The notes under the pieces were generated by a model, which did no database searches, was not told the DNA's origin, and worked only from the letters and a program-made list of their open reading frames with translations. A DNA stretch of 37,601 nucleotides, taken from an uncultured Pelagibacteraceae bacterium (lineage in GTDB: Bacteria > Pseudomonadota > Alphaproteobacteria > Pelagibacterales > Pelagibacteraceae). This document shows, piece by piece, positions 28,862 to 37,266 of the stretch. Position 1 is the stretch's first letter; every line of letters starts with the position of its first letter. The stretch spans positions 1 through 37,601 of the forward strand of contig CACCBT010000004.1 of assembly GCA_902544345.1 (NCBI GenBank), written 5' to 3'. A program made the translations under genes and the position numbers.

Positions 28862-29747
28862 TCTTAAAAGAGTAAATCTTAAAACAGATACGACCATACT
28901 CCTAGCTAGAGAAGCACAAAAAAGAGGATATAAAATATATTATTTTGAACCAGAAAATTTAAGTTTTTTAAATGGAAAAGTTCTAGCTTTATGTAAGCAT
29001 ATTAAGATTCTTAATAGCAAAAAGAAATTTTACTCGTTATTAAAAACAATCAATTTTAACCTTGAAAAATCAAAGGTAATTCTAATTAGAAATGATCCTC
29101 CTTTCGATAATCGTTATTTATATACAACGTTTTTACTTAACCATATTTCCAAAAAAGTAAAGATAATCAATAATCCATCAGCAGTAAGAAATGTTTCTGA
29201 AAAGCTTTTTTCTATTAATTTTATGAGGTATATGCCTCCTACTCTAATCAGCGAGAATCTGAATGATATAAGAAATTTTTTTAAAAGATATAAAGTTGTT
29301 GTAGCTAAACCTATTAATGGTTTTAGTGGAAATAACGTTAAATTATTTAAATCTTTTGATGTTATTAAAATAAAAAAATTAATAAAAACTCATAATCATT
29401 TATTTTTTCAAAAGTTTTTACCTGGAGTTTCTAAAGGAGATAAAAGAGTATTCATAATTAAAGGAAAGATTGTAGGTGCTATTTCTAGAGTGCCAAAAAA
29501 AGGAAGTATTTTATCTAATATGAGTAAAGGAGCTAAAGCAAAATTAACAAAGCTCACAAGTGAAGAAGTTAAAACAAGCAAAGTAATTGGAAAATTGTTA
29601 TTGAAAAATAATATATATTTTGCAGGGATAGATTTCGTACAAGAGAAATTAATTGGTGACATTAATGTTACTAGCCCTACTGGGCTGGCTGCATACAAAG
29701 ATTTATCTGGAATAAACCTTGCAAAATTGTTCTGGAATAATATTTAA
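28830..29747 (+). CDS. gshB: Glutathione synthetase
   Basis: KSKVILIRNDPPFDNRYLYTT, VVAKPINGFSGNNV, FAGIDFVQEKLIGDINVTSPTGL; 32-nt overlap with gshA. Confidence 0.9.
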   Translation: MTKILAIQGSDLKRVNLKTDTTILLAREAQKRGYKIYYFEPENLSFLNGKVLALCKHIKILNSKKKFYSLLKTINFNLEKSKVILIRNDPPFDNRYLYTTFLLNHISKKVKIINNPSAVRNVSEKLFSINFMRYMPPTLISENLNDIRNFFKRYKVVVAKPINGFSGNNVKLFKSFDVIKIKKLIKTHNHLFFQKFLPGVSKGDKRVFIIKGKIVGAISRVPKKGSILSNMSKGAKAKLTKLTSEEVKTSKVIGKLLLKNNIYFAGIDFVQEKLIGDINVTSPTGLAAYKDLSGINLAKLFWNNI

Positions 29748-29754
29748 TTGATAG

Positions 29755-29784
29755 TTGACAAAATTATGAATTTCTTGCTATAAA
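29755..29784 (+). promoter_or_regulatory. Sigma70-type promoter for the metY leader
   Basis: TTGACA (29755-29760) - 18 nt - TATAAA (29779-29784); predicted TSS about 29790, where the SAM-II element begins. Confidence 0.8.
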
Positions 29785-29790
29785 TTCATT

Positions 29791-29840
29791 AGCGCTGAGT
29801 TAAAGCAACTTGCGGGCGCTTTATAAATCCTGCTAAAGCG
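29791..29840 (+). ncRNA. SAM-II (SAM-alpha) riboswitch
   Basis: AGCGCTGAGTTAAAGCAACTTGCGGGCGCTTTATAAATCCTGCTAAAGCG aligns with the SAM-II core GCGCUGAUUUAA...UUGC..GCGC...AUAAAU..GCUAAA; P1 AGCGC/GCGCT. Confidence 0.92.
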
Positions 29841-29854
29841 CATAAGTCATTTAG

Positions 29855-29883
29855 ACCACCGCTTTAGCCGGTGGTTTTTTTTT
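29855..29883 (+). terminator. Intrinsic terminator, expression platform of SAM-II
   Basis: ACCACCG - CTTTAGC - CGGTGGT followed by an uninterrupted T tract. CGCTTTAGC (29860-29868) is the exact reverse complement of SAM-II GCTAAAGCG (29832-29840). Confidence 0.92.
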
Positions 29884-29892
29884 GGAAAAATC

Positions 29893-29957
29893 TAAAATTT
29901 AACCGGGTATTTGAACCATATTGTACACCTGGCATATGCCGAAGTACTAAAAAGGAG
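29893..29957 (+). ncRNA. SAM-V-like riboswitch incorporating an SD
   Basis: AAAATTTAACCGGGTATTTGAACC...ACCTGGCATATGCCGAAGTACTAAAAAGGAG; stem CCGGGT (29903-29908)/ACCTGG (29927-29932), 3' GUACUAAAAAGGAG strand carrying the SD. Confidence 0.82.
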
Positions 29958-30019
29958 AAGATGAACAAAATTAAACTTCGTTCATTCTTCTCCAAAAAGA
30001 TGGAGAAAAAATGAACGAA
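29954..30019 (+). promoter_or_regulatory. Two mutually exclusive hairpins sequestering duplicated SD-start modules
   Basis: Shared strand 29977-29993 TTCGTTCATTCTTCTCC pairs with 29954-29966 GGAGAAGATGAAC (13 bp, one bulge) or with 30002-30019 GGAGAAAAAATGAACGAA (10+6 bp, 1x2 internal loop). Confidence 0.7.
29961..30014 (+). CDS. Leader micro-ORF 1 (17 aa, MNKIKLRSFFSKKMEKK)
   Basis: ATG 7 nt after AGGAG of the SAM-V element; stop TGA 30012-30014 overlaps the next ATG (ATGA). Below the ORF-track length cutoff. Confidence 0.6.
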   Translation: MNKIKLRSFFSKKMEKK

Positions 30020-30058
30020 ACGATAAGAAAAACAGTAAGGGGGAAAATCAATGGCTGA
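30011..30058 (+). CDS. Leader micro-ORF 2 (15 aa, MNETIRKTVRGKING)
   Basis: ATG 5 nt after GGAG (30002-30005); stop TGA at 30056-30058 overlaps the metY start in ATGGCTGA. Confidence 0.55.
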   Translation: MNETIRKTVRGKING

Positions 30059-31343
30059 TTTTAAACATCCGGAAACTATTGGCTTACATGGTAGTGATTA
30101 TAGAGCTGATCCTACTACAACAGCTGTAGCAGTTCCAATTTATCAAACAACTTCTTACCAATTTAAAAATGCAGAACATGCTGCAAATTTATTTGGTTTA
30201 AAAGAGTTTGGTAACATTTACACACGTATAATGAACCCAACTGTAGATGTGCTAGAAAAAAGAGTTGCAGCGCTTGAAGGCGGTGTGGCGGCATGTGCAG
30301 TAGGATCAGGTCAAGCTGCTTCAGCAATGTGTATACAAAATTTAGCACAAGCTGGAGATAACATTGTTGCTTCGACTGACTTATATGGAGGTACAGTTAA
30401 CTTATTTAAAAATACCTTAAGACAACAAGGTATTGAAGTTAGATTTGCAGATCCTGCAGATCCTAAAAACTTTGAAAAAGTGACTGATGATAAAACAAGA
30501 GCTTATTACGGTGAGACTCTTCCAAATCCATATCTTCGTGTTTTTCCGATTAAAGAAGTTTCTGATATCGGTAGAAAAAAAGGTATACCTTTGATTATCG
30601 ATAACACTGCTTCGCCAGTAATATGCAAACCTTTAGCTCATGGAGCTGCAATCGTAATGCACTCTTTGACAAAATATATTGGTGGTCATGGTACTTCAAT
30701 TGGAGGAATAATAGTAGATGGTGGAAACTTTGATTGGATTAAAGATAGAAAAAGACAACCTCTATTAAATGAGCCAGATCAAAGTTATCACGGTGCAGTT
30801 TGGGCAGATGCAGTACCACAATTAACTGGTGCTAATATCCCATTTGTCATAAGAGCAAGAGTGGTTTTATTGAGAGACTTGGGTGCTCCATTAAGTCCAT
30901 TCAATGCTTTTCAAATCATTCAAGGTTTGGAAACTGTAGCTTTAAGAATGAAGCAGCATTGTAGCAATGCAGAGAAAGTTGTGAATTTCTTAGACGGGCA
31001 CGAAAAAGTTAAAAAAGTAATCTATCCAACTAATTATCAAGGTGAAATTAGAGATAGAGCAAAAAAATATATGCAAGGTGGTTATGGATCTTTGATAGGT
31101 ATGGATCTAGGTACAAAAGAAGCAGGAGCTAAGTTTATTAATAACTTAAAAATGCTTTACCACGTAGCAAATATTGGTGATGCTAGAAGTTTAGCAATTC
31201 ACCCAGCAACAACAACTCATAGCCAGCTTACAGAAAAAGAAATGTTAGCTGCCGGTGTTACACCAGGTTATGTTCGATTATCAATCGGTATAGAGCATCC
31301 AGATGATATTGTTGCAGATATTAAACAAGCTTTAGCTGCTTAA
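30051..31343 (+). CDS. metY: O-acetylhomoserine sulfhydrylase / Cys-Met metabolism PLP enzyme
   Basis: ETIGLHGSDYRADPTTTAVAVPIYQTTSYQF, IMNPTVDVLEKRVAALEGG, HSLTKYIGGHGTSIGGIIVDGG, IHPATTTHSQL. Confidence 0.95.
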   Translation: MADFKHPETIGLHGSDYRADPTTTAVAVPIYQTTSYQFKNAEHAANLFGLKEFGNIYTRIMNPTVDVLEKRVAALEGGVAACAVGSGQAASAMCIQNLAQAGDNIVASTDLYGGTVNLFKNTLRQQGIEVRFADPADPKNFEKVTDDKTRAYYGETLPNPYLRVFPIKEVSDIGRKKGIPLIIDNTASPVICKPLAHGAAIVMHSLTKYIGGHGTSIGGIIVDGGNFDWIKDRKRQPLLNEPDQSYHGAVWADAVPQLTGANIPFVIRARVVLLRDLGAPLSPFNAFQIIQGLETVALRMKQHCSNAEKVVNFLDGHEKVKKVIYPTNYQGEIRDRAKKYMQGGYGSLIGMDLGTKEAGAKFINNLKMLYHVANIGDARSLAIHPATTTHSQLTEKEMLAAGVTPGYVRLSIGIEHPDDIVADIKQALAA

Positions 31344-31353
31344 ATATTAATTA

Positions 31354-31379
31354 GGTGGTCCCAATTTTTTGGGGCCATC
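31354..31379 (+). terminator. metY downstream hairpin
   Basis: GGTGGTCCC - AATTTTTT - GGGGCCATC, 9 bp with two G-U pairs, 10 nt after the stop; weak T tract. Confidence 0.65.
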
Positions 31380-31398
31380 ATTTAAAAAAGAATTGGAA

Positions 31399-31806
31399 TT
31401 ACCTTCTATTATAAATAATTGATTTCCTTGCTATCTTTTCAATCTTAGATATTTCTTTAATTTTATTTTTTGGAAATTCTTTCACAATTTCTTTGGTCTT
31501 TTTTATCATAGCAATGCTTTTAGACTTAATTTGTTTTTTAGCAATTGTGCAAAATTCAGATCTTGTTATTTCAAATGACGAAATGCAGGTTTCTTTTTTT
31601 TTCTTAGGATTTTTTTCTTCTGCGTAAGCAATAACGTGTTCCAATGGAGTTTTTCCTGTTTGTTTCTTAACACCATAACTTATAGCTGAATTTAAACTGG
31701 ATTGAACCAATCTTCCGTTCGAGGCACCTGTGCCGAACAATGCTAAAGACTCAGCGCAACCGTTTAAAAAGAAAATAATTGATAATAAAAGCAATATTTT
31801 TTTCAT
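31399..31806 (-). CDS. Small putative lipoprotein, paralog of 31947-32348
   Basis: MKKILLLLSIIFFLNGCAESLAL lipobox; ISYGVKKQTGKTPLEHVIAYAEEKNPKKKK. Confidence 0.75.
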   Translation of the reverse strand: MKKILLLLSIIFFLNGCAESLALFGTGASNGRLVQSSLNSAISYGVKKQTGKTPLEHVIAYAEEKNPKKKKETCISSFEITRSEFCTIAKKQIKSKSIAMIKKTKEIVKEFPKNKIKEISKIEKIARKSIIYNRR

Positions 31807-31946
31807 TATTAAATTTTGTTTTATTTGGTCTCATATATCTGCTTCATCTTTAAATAAAAGTTTATTGTCGGTGTATTAATTTTTATTAACACAACCCAAG
31901 GTGGTTAAAATCTTAAATTTGAATTGCTGATTTTTTTTAAAATTAA

Positions 31947-32348
31947 TTAATCTAAATACTTGATTTTAGATATTTTATTTATGTTAAGCTGAATTGATGA
32001 AGTAAGGTCTTTTAAAGACGTTTTTTTTGATTTTTCTAATATCTTCGATTTAGTTATTTTTAATCGCTTTTTCACAATTGCACAAATTTCTGAATTAGTT
32101 TTTTCGGCAAATGATAAGCAGGCATCTTTCTTTTTCTTAGGTTTCATTTGCTCTGCATATGTCATCATATGTTCCATCGTGCTTTTTCCAGTTTGTTTTT
32201 TTACTCCATAATTTACTGCTGTAGAGATAGCTGATTGTGAAATGTTACCACCGGATACTGCGGTAGAGGTAGGTCCTAATAGAGCTAAAGACTCAGCGCA
32301 ACCAGTTAATAAAATGAGTCCAAGCAATAAACCTAAAATTTTTTTCAT
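31947..32348 (-). CDS. Small putative lipoprotein, paralog of 31399-31806
   Basis: MKKILGLLLGLILLTGCAESLAL lipobox; VNYGVKKQTGKSTMEHMMTYAEQMKPKKKK. Confidence 0.75.
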   Translation of the reverse strand: MKKILGLLLGLILLTGCAESLALLGPTSTAVSGGNISQSAISTAVNYGVKKQTGKSTMEHMMTYAEQMKPKKKKDACLSFAEKTNSEICAIVKKRLKITKSKILEKSKKTSLKDLTSSIQLNINKISKIKYLD

Positions 32349-32459
32349 ACTCCATTTTTTTTATATTTGTCCTATTTTAAGCAAAGATTTGATCGTTATA
32401 AAACAAACGAATTATTCAAAATGAGTTTATATTATACAACCTGTAATGGACGTGCTTTT

Positions 32460-33410
32460 CTATGTGATTATGCGAATAGGCTTATTTTCTAAACAACTTT
32501 CTAAATTTTCAATCATTTGCGAATAAAATTTTGAATAATTTTCTGCAGTCACATAACCGATATGGGGTAATAATAAAGCATTTGGAAAAAATCGAAGTTT
32601 GTGGTCTTGTGGAAGAGGTTCTTTATCATAAACGTCCAAACCTACACCAGCTATTTTTTCATCTTTTAAGGCTTCAACTAAATCGTTTTCATTAATAATT
32701 GGGCCTCTCGAAGTATTGATTAGAAAACTAGTTTTTTTCATCATTTCGATTTCTTTTTTTGTAATTAAGTTTTTATATCTTTCACCTAAAACTAAATGAA
32801 TAGAAATTACATCTGAATTTGTAAGTAAATCTTCTTTACTCATAGGTAATACACCTAGTTCTCTTGCGTGAGACAAGTTTAGATTTTCACTCCAAGCGCA
32901 AACTTCCATTCCAAATGCTTTACCTACCTTTGCAACTTGTGTTCCAATTTTTCCTAAGCCTATTAATCCCAACATTTTACCTTTTAATTCTGAGCCAATG
33001 GTAGTCTGCCAATATCCTTGAAACATATTATCAATTTCTTGCTTAATGTTTCTTAAAAGACCTAATATTAAAGTCCAAGTGATCTCGGCTGCAGGGTTTG
33101 GATTTATTTCAGTTCCACACACCAAAACACCTTTTTTTTTCGTTACTTCTAAATTAATTGAATTATTGCGCATACCTGAGGTCATTATGTATTTAAGATT
33201 TGGTAAATTTTCTAATAAACTTTTTGTGATTGGTGTTCTTTCTCGCATAATAAATAATGCTTCATATTCTTCCAAGGCTTCAATAGCTTCATTTTCATCA
33301 TTGAAGGCTTCATTAAAAATTTTAAAGTCAAATTTATTCTTAAATTTTTCTATATCAACGATCTCTTCAAAGGCACTTTGATAATCGTCCAGAACTGCAA
33401 CTTTAATCAT
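32460..33410 (-). CDS. D-isomer-specific 2-hydroxyacid dehydrogenase family protein
   Basis: GLIGLGKIGTQVAKVGKAFGMEV, FLINTSRGPIINENDLVEAL, GVGLDVYDKEPLP. Confidence 0.92.
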   Translation of the reverse strand: MIKVAVLDDYQSAFEEIVDIEKFKNKFDFKIFNEAFNDENEAIEALEEYEALFIMRERTPITKSLLENLPNLKYIMTSGMRNNSINLEVTKKKGVLVCGTEINPNPAAEITWTLILGLLRNIKQEIDNMFQGYWQTTIGSELKGKMLGLIGLGKIGTQVAKVGKAFGMEVCAWSENLNLSHARELGVLPMSKEDLLTNSDVISIHLVLGERYKNLITKKEIEMMKKTSFLINTSRGPIINENDLVEALKDEKIAGVGLDVYDKEPLPQDHKLRFFPNALLLPHIGYVTAENYSKFYSQMIENLESCLENKPIRIIT

Positions 33411-34297
33411 TGAGTTTTCCTATTTGATAAATAAATACCAGATATAATAAAAGATGCTCCAATAAAATGGAATAATTGAAATTTTTCTTTGAAAATTATA
33501 ATTGCCATTAATGCACTGAAAAGTGGCATTAACTGAATAAACATCGATGATCTGTTGGGCCCTATTAATTCTATAGCTTTTTGCCAACAATAGTAAGCTG
33601 CGATCGCAGGAAAGATAACTACATAAATTAAAATTAATATAAAAGCTTTATTAATTTTTACATCTAGTCCGATTGATTGTTCGTATAAAAATTGTGGAAC
33701 TAAAAATAATAATCCCACAGTTACCATAATTTGGATTAAAGAAAATTGAGATAATTGAAATTTATTTTTTTTGAGTAAAGTTGAATATAACGACCAGCTC
33801 AAAACACAAACTAGCATCCATATATCTCCTTTATTAAAACTTAAAGAAATTATTTTTTGAATATCTGCGTTCGAAATAATTGTTGCAACTCCAAATATTG
33901 ACAATAACAATCCAGATAATTGAAATATATTTGTTTTTTCAATTTTCATAAGTGACGAAAAAATTATTATCATAGGTGGAATAGCAGCCAACATTAAAAC
34001 TGCATTTATAACTTGAGTAAAATTTAAAGCAAAATATACTACAGAATTAAAAGTACTGATTGATAATATTCCCATGATACCAATGACAAAAAATTTTTCT
34101 TTAATATAGTTTTTTTTTGCTGAAATTTCTTTTATTGTGAAAGGAATTAAAATGAACCATACCATGACCCATCTTAGAAAATTTAAAGTAAGAGGTGGTA
34201 CTTCAAATAAAGTAGCAAATTTTCCAATAATAAAATTACCTGACCAGAATAAAGCCGCTAATGTAAGAAAAGTATAAGCTAAATAATTTTTTGACAA
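33407..34297 (-). CDS. EamA/DMT-family transporter
   Basis: Ten-TM-like hydrophobic; FWSGNFIIGKFA and IELIGPNRSSMFIQLMPLFSALMAIIIFKE. Confidence 0.9.
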   Translation of the reverse strand: MSKNYLAYTFLTLAALFWSGNFIIGKFATLFEVPPLTLNFLRWVMVWFILIPFTIKEISAKKNYIKEKFFVIGIMGILSISTFNSVVYFALNFTQVINAVLMLAAIPPMIIIFSSLMKIEKTNIFQLSGLLLSIFGVATIISNADIQKIISLSFNKGDIWMLVCVLSWSLYSTLLKKNKFQLSQFSLIQIMVTVGLLFLVPQFLYEQSIGLDVKINKAFILILIYVVIFPAIAAYYCWQKAIELIGPNRSSMFIQLMPLFSALMAIIIFKEKFQLFHFIGASFIISGIYLSNRKTQ

Positions 34298-34304
34298 GAA
34301 TTTT

Positions 34305-35582
34305 CTAATTAAATCTTTTTGAACTGTATGGAGATAAATCTAAATTTGTTTTTTCTCCAGAAACAATTCCTGATACAATTTTGCCCGTAATAGCTCCTAA
34401 AGTCCAGCCTAAATGTTGATGCCCAAAAGCATAAATGATGTTTTTATTTTTTAAGGATGGTCCAAGTATTGGTAAAAAATCTGGGAGTGTAGGCCTAAAT
34501 CCTAGCCACTCGTCATCGTGAGCTCCCAGTTGTGGCAAAAGTTCTTTCGCACATCTAATTACATAATCAATTCTTTTTTTTGATAAAGGATTTTCAGTTC
34601 CGCCGAGTTCTACTGTGCCTACTGCTCTAAGTCCTTGATTCATTGGTGTCATTCCAAAACCTCTGTCTAAGAAGATTACTGGTCTTGATATCAATTTATC
34701 TTTTCCTTTAAAATGCACGTGATAACCTCTTTCGGTATCCAATGGAATTTTTTCTCCTAATTGATCTGTAAATTGTTTAGAGAAAGCTCCTGAGGCTACC
34801 ACTGATTTTTCAAATTTATATTCTTCATTCTCTGATCTTATTATAGTTTCATCATTTTTGGACTGTTCAATACTTTTAATATTTGTCTGAATAAATTTTC
34901 CACCTCGATTTAAAAATAATTTAAAAATTTTTTTTAGTATTCCATGTGGATCTCTAGCGTGCATAGCGGACTCATATATAATACCAGCATCAAAAACTGG
35001 GTTTAAATTAGGCTCTAATTTTAAAACTTCTTTTTGTGATAATAGTTTTTGTTTAATTCCAAATTCGTCGCGAACTTTTATTTCTAAATTTCTACTTTTG
35101 AGATTTTTATTTGTCCAAACATAAATAATGCCTTTTTTTTCAACTAATCCTTTCGTATCAATTTCTTGGAAAATTTCCTCATAGGCATCATTTGATAGAC
35201 TTAGAATTTGATGCATATTTTTAGCAGTATGCATCATAGATTTTTTATTGCAGTTTTTTAAATAATAAAAAAACCAATTTAACATTTTAGGGACGTAATT
35301 CCATTTTAAAGCTAAAGGTCCATAAGAACTGAAGAGCATCTTTGGAACATCAAATAAAATATCAGGGCGATTGAGTTGTAAAATAGCATAAGGTGAAAAA
35401 TGTCCAGCGTTTCCGTATGAAGCTGGTTTAAAATCTTGAGACAAAGGATCTTGACGATCAAAAATTGTGACTGGGATTCCTTTTTTTATAAGTTGTAAAC
35501 CTGTACAAACGCCTTGAATTCCAGAACCTATTATTCCAACTGATTTACATTTATAATTTTCCATTAGGAAATTATATTTCAA
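34305..35582 (-). CDS. D-amino-acid dehydrogenase-like FAD oxidoreductase (DadA-type)
   Basis: GIIGSGIQGVCTGLQLIKKGIPVTIFDRQDPLSQ, ASYGNAGHFSPYA, DTERGYHVHF, FRPTLPDFLPILGP, FGHQHLGWTLGAITGKI. Confidence 0.88.
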   Translation of the reverse strand: MKYNFLMENYKCKSVGIIGSGIQGVCTGLQLIKKGIPVTIFDRQDPLSQDFKPASYGNAGHFSPYAILQLNRPDILFDVPKMLFSSYGPLALKWNYVPKMLNWFFYYLKNCNKKSMMHTAKNMHQILSLSNDAYEEIFQEIDTKGLVEKKGIIYVWTNKNLKSRNLEIKVRDEFGIKQKLLSQKEVLKLEPNLNPVFDAGIIYESAMHARDPHGILKKIFKLFLNRGGKFIQTNIKSIEQSKNDETIIRSENEEYKFEKSVVASGAFSKQFTDQLGEKIPLDTERGYHVHFKGKDKLISRPVIFLDRGFGMTPMNQGLRAVGTVELGGTENPLSKKRIDYVIRCAKELLPQLGAHDDEWLGFRPTLPDFLPILGPSLKNKNIIYAFGHQHLGWTLGAITGKIVSGIVSGEKTNLDLSPYSSKRFN

Positions 35583-35609
35583 TGTTGAAAAAAATAGTAG
35601 TGCGGTAGA

Positions 35610-36077
35610 TTAGGCTAATGCCTCTTTATTAACAACTTCTGGTCTTTCATCTGAATTTTCTGAAGGGTCTTTTTTGTCTTTCTTCTTAAATAAGAAGTCA
35701 CCTGTCAGTGTAGATTTAGATTTATTTGTTTTTTTAATGTAGCCGTCTATGTCTGCACCATTCTCTGTTTTTAAATTGTTTCCAAATTCAATATCACCTT
35801 TTACTGTTCCCGTTGAACCAATAACAACATCCTGGCCTGATACTTTTCCGTCAAGATGTCCGTGAATTTCAACATGATCACCTTCTATTGTGCCTGTGAT
35901 AGACCCAGTTTCTCTTATTATAATTTCTTTAGAATACACCGGTCCTTTAACTAATCCAGCAACATCTATAGCACCTGAGCTATTAATAGTACCCTCAATG
36001 CTTACTGTTTCACTAATTAAAGATCTTTCTGAATCTGTAAGTTTTTTTTTCTTATCGCCAAACATGATATTTTTCAT
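35610..36077 (-). CDS. Bactofilin-family polymer-forming protein
   Basis: SLISETVSIEGTINSSGAIDVAGLVKGPVYSKEIIIRETGSITGTIEGDHVEIHGHLDGKVSG repeated beta-strand pattern. Confidence 0.9.
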   Translation of the reverse strand: MKNIMFGDKKKKLTDSERSLISETVSIEGTINSSGAIDVAGLVKGPVYSKEIIIRETGSITGTIEGDHVEIHGHLDGKVSGQDVVIGSTGTVKGDIEFGNNLKTENGADIDGYIKKTNKSKSTLTGDFLFKKKDKKDPSENSDERPEVVNKEALA

Positions 36078-36141
36078 AAATTAACCACCAAATTAGATAT
36101 TATACAAGATGATAATAAAATTAAATTTGACCAAAATAGGT

Positions 36142-37266
36142 TTAATTAACTGGGGTGTCTTTATAGATTTTACAGGACATTGCTATTCCTAAACCTAACA
36201 TTATTGCCATCATCGAGGATCCTCCGTAAGACATAATAGGTAATGGAGATCCAACTATTGGAAGTAAACCTAATACCATCATCATATTAACGACAACATA
36301 AATGAAAAATGCCGTTGCAAAGCTATAACAATATAATTTACCAAAGTTGCTTCGTGTCACGTTTCCAATTTTTACTATTCTCCAAACTATCAAAGCATAC
36401 AGCAATAAAATGAAAAGTGATCCAAAAAATCCAAATTCTTCAGAAAATAAGGTAAATATGAAATCGGTATGTTTTTCTGGCAAATAATCTAAATAACTTT
36501 GTGAACCTTGTAAAAAACCTTTTCCAAATAAGCCGCCTGAACCAATAGCAATTTTAGATTGGATGATTTGGTATCCAGTACCGAGTGGATCTCTTTCAGG
36601 ATTTAAGAAAGTTAATATTCTTGACTTTTGGTAAGGTTTTAAAAAAGAAATAGCGATTGGTAGTAGGGCAAGAAAAACAAAACCAGAAATCGCAAAAAAT
36701 TTAACTCTGACTCCAGCTAGCCAGGCTACTGTTATTCCACCAGCAGCAATTAATATAGATGTTCCTAGATCAGGTTGTGTTGCAACCAAAATTATTGGTG
36801 AAATAAGTGTTACAATTGGTAAAAATAGGTATCTAATCTGGTTTATATTTTCAATTGAAATTCTGTGATAATATTTAGCTAAAAATAAAATCAATCCAAT
36901 TTTCATTAATTCAGAAGGTTGAAGATTCATAAAGTACAAATCAAGCCATCGTTTTGAACCTGACGAAGTCAAACCAAAATATTTTACTCCAAGTAATAAA
37001 ATAAAAAATAAAATATAAATTAGATAGCTTTGGCTATGCCAAAATCTAATTTGTATAAATGAAACAACAAAAAACATTGCAAAAAAAACAAAGAATCTAA
37101 GAATATGGCTATTGGTATGATATTTAAATTCTCCTCCGTCAGTAGAATACATAGCTAAAATACTCACAATACCGAGTATAAAAATAGAGAAAACTAAAAT
37201 ATAGTCTATAGAAAAAATTTTATCTTTTAAACTAAGAGAGGATTGAATTGATCTCGCTCTAAACAT
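36142..37266 (-). CDS. rodA: Rod shape-determining protein RodA (SEDS)
   Basis: GSKRWLDLYFMNLQPSELMKIGLILFLAKYYH, QPDLGTSILIAAGG, LPEKHTDFIFTLFSEEFGFFG, SYGGSSMMAIMLGLG. Confidence 0.95.
   Translation of the reverse strand: MFRARSIQSSLSLKDKIFSIDYILVFSIFILGIVSILAMYSTDGGEFKYHTNSHILRFFVFFAMFFVVSFIQIRFWHSQSYLIYILFFILLLGVKYFGLTSSGSKRWLDLYFMNLQPSELMKIGLILFLAKYYHRISIENINQIRYLFLPIVTLISPIILVATQPDLGTSILIAAGGITVAWLAGVRVKFFAISGFVFLALLPIAISFLKPYQKSRILTFLNPERDPLGTGYQIIQSKIAIGSGGLFGKGFLQGSQSYLDYLPEKHTDFIFTLFSEEFGFFGSLFILLLYALIVWRIVKIGNVTRSNFGKLYCYSFATAFFIYVVVNMMMVLGLLPIVGSPLPIMSYGGSSMMAIMLGLGIAMSCKIYKDTPVN

Noticed and set aside
29408-29698. 96-aa minus ORF
   Set aside because: Antisense shadow of gshB.
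30163-30348. 61-aa minus ORF
   Set aside because: Antisense shadow of metY.
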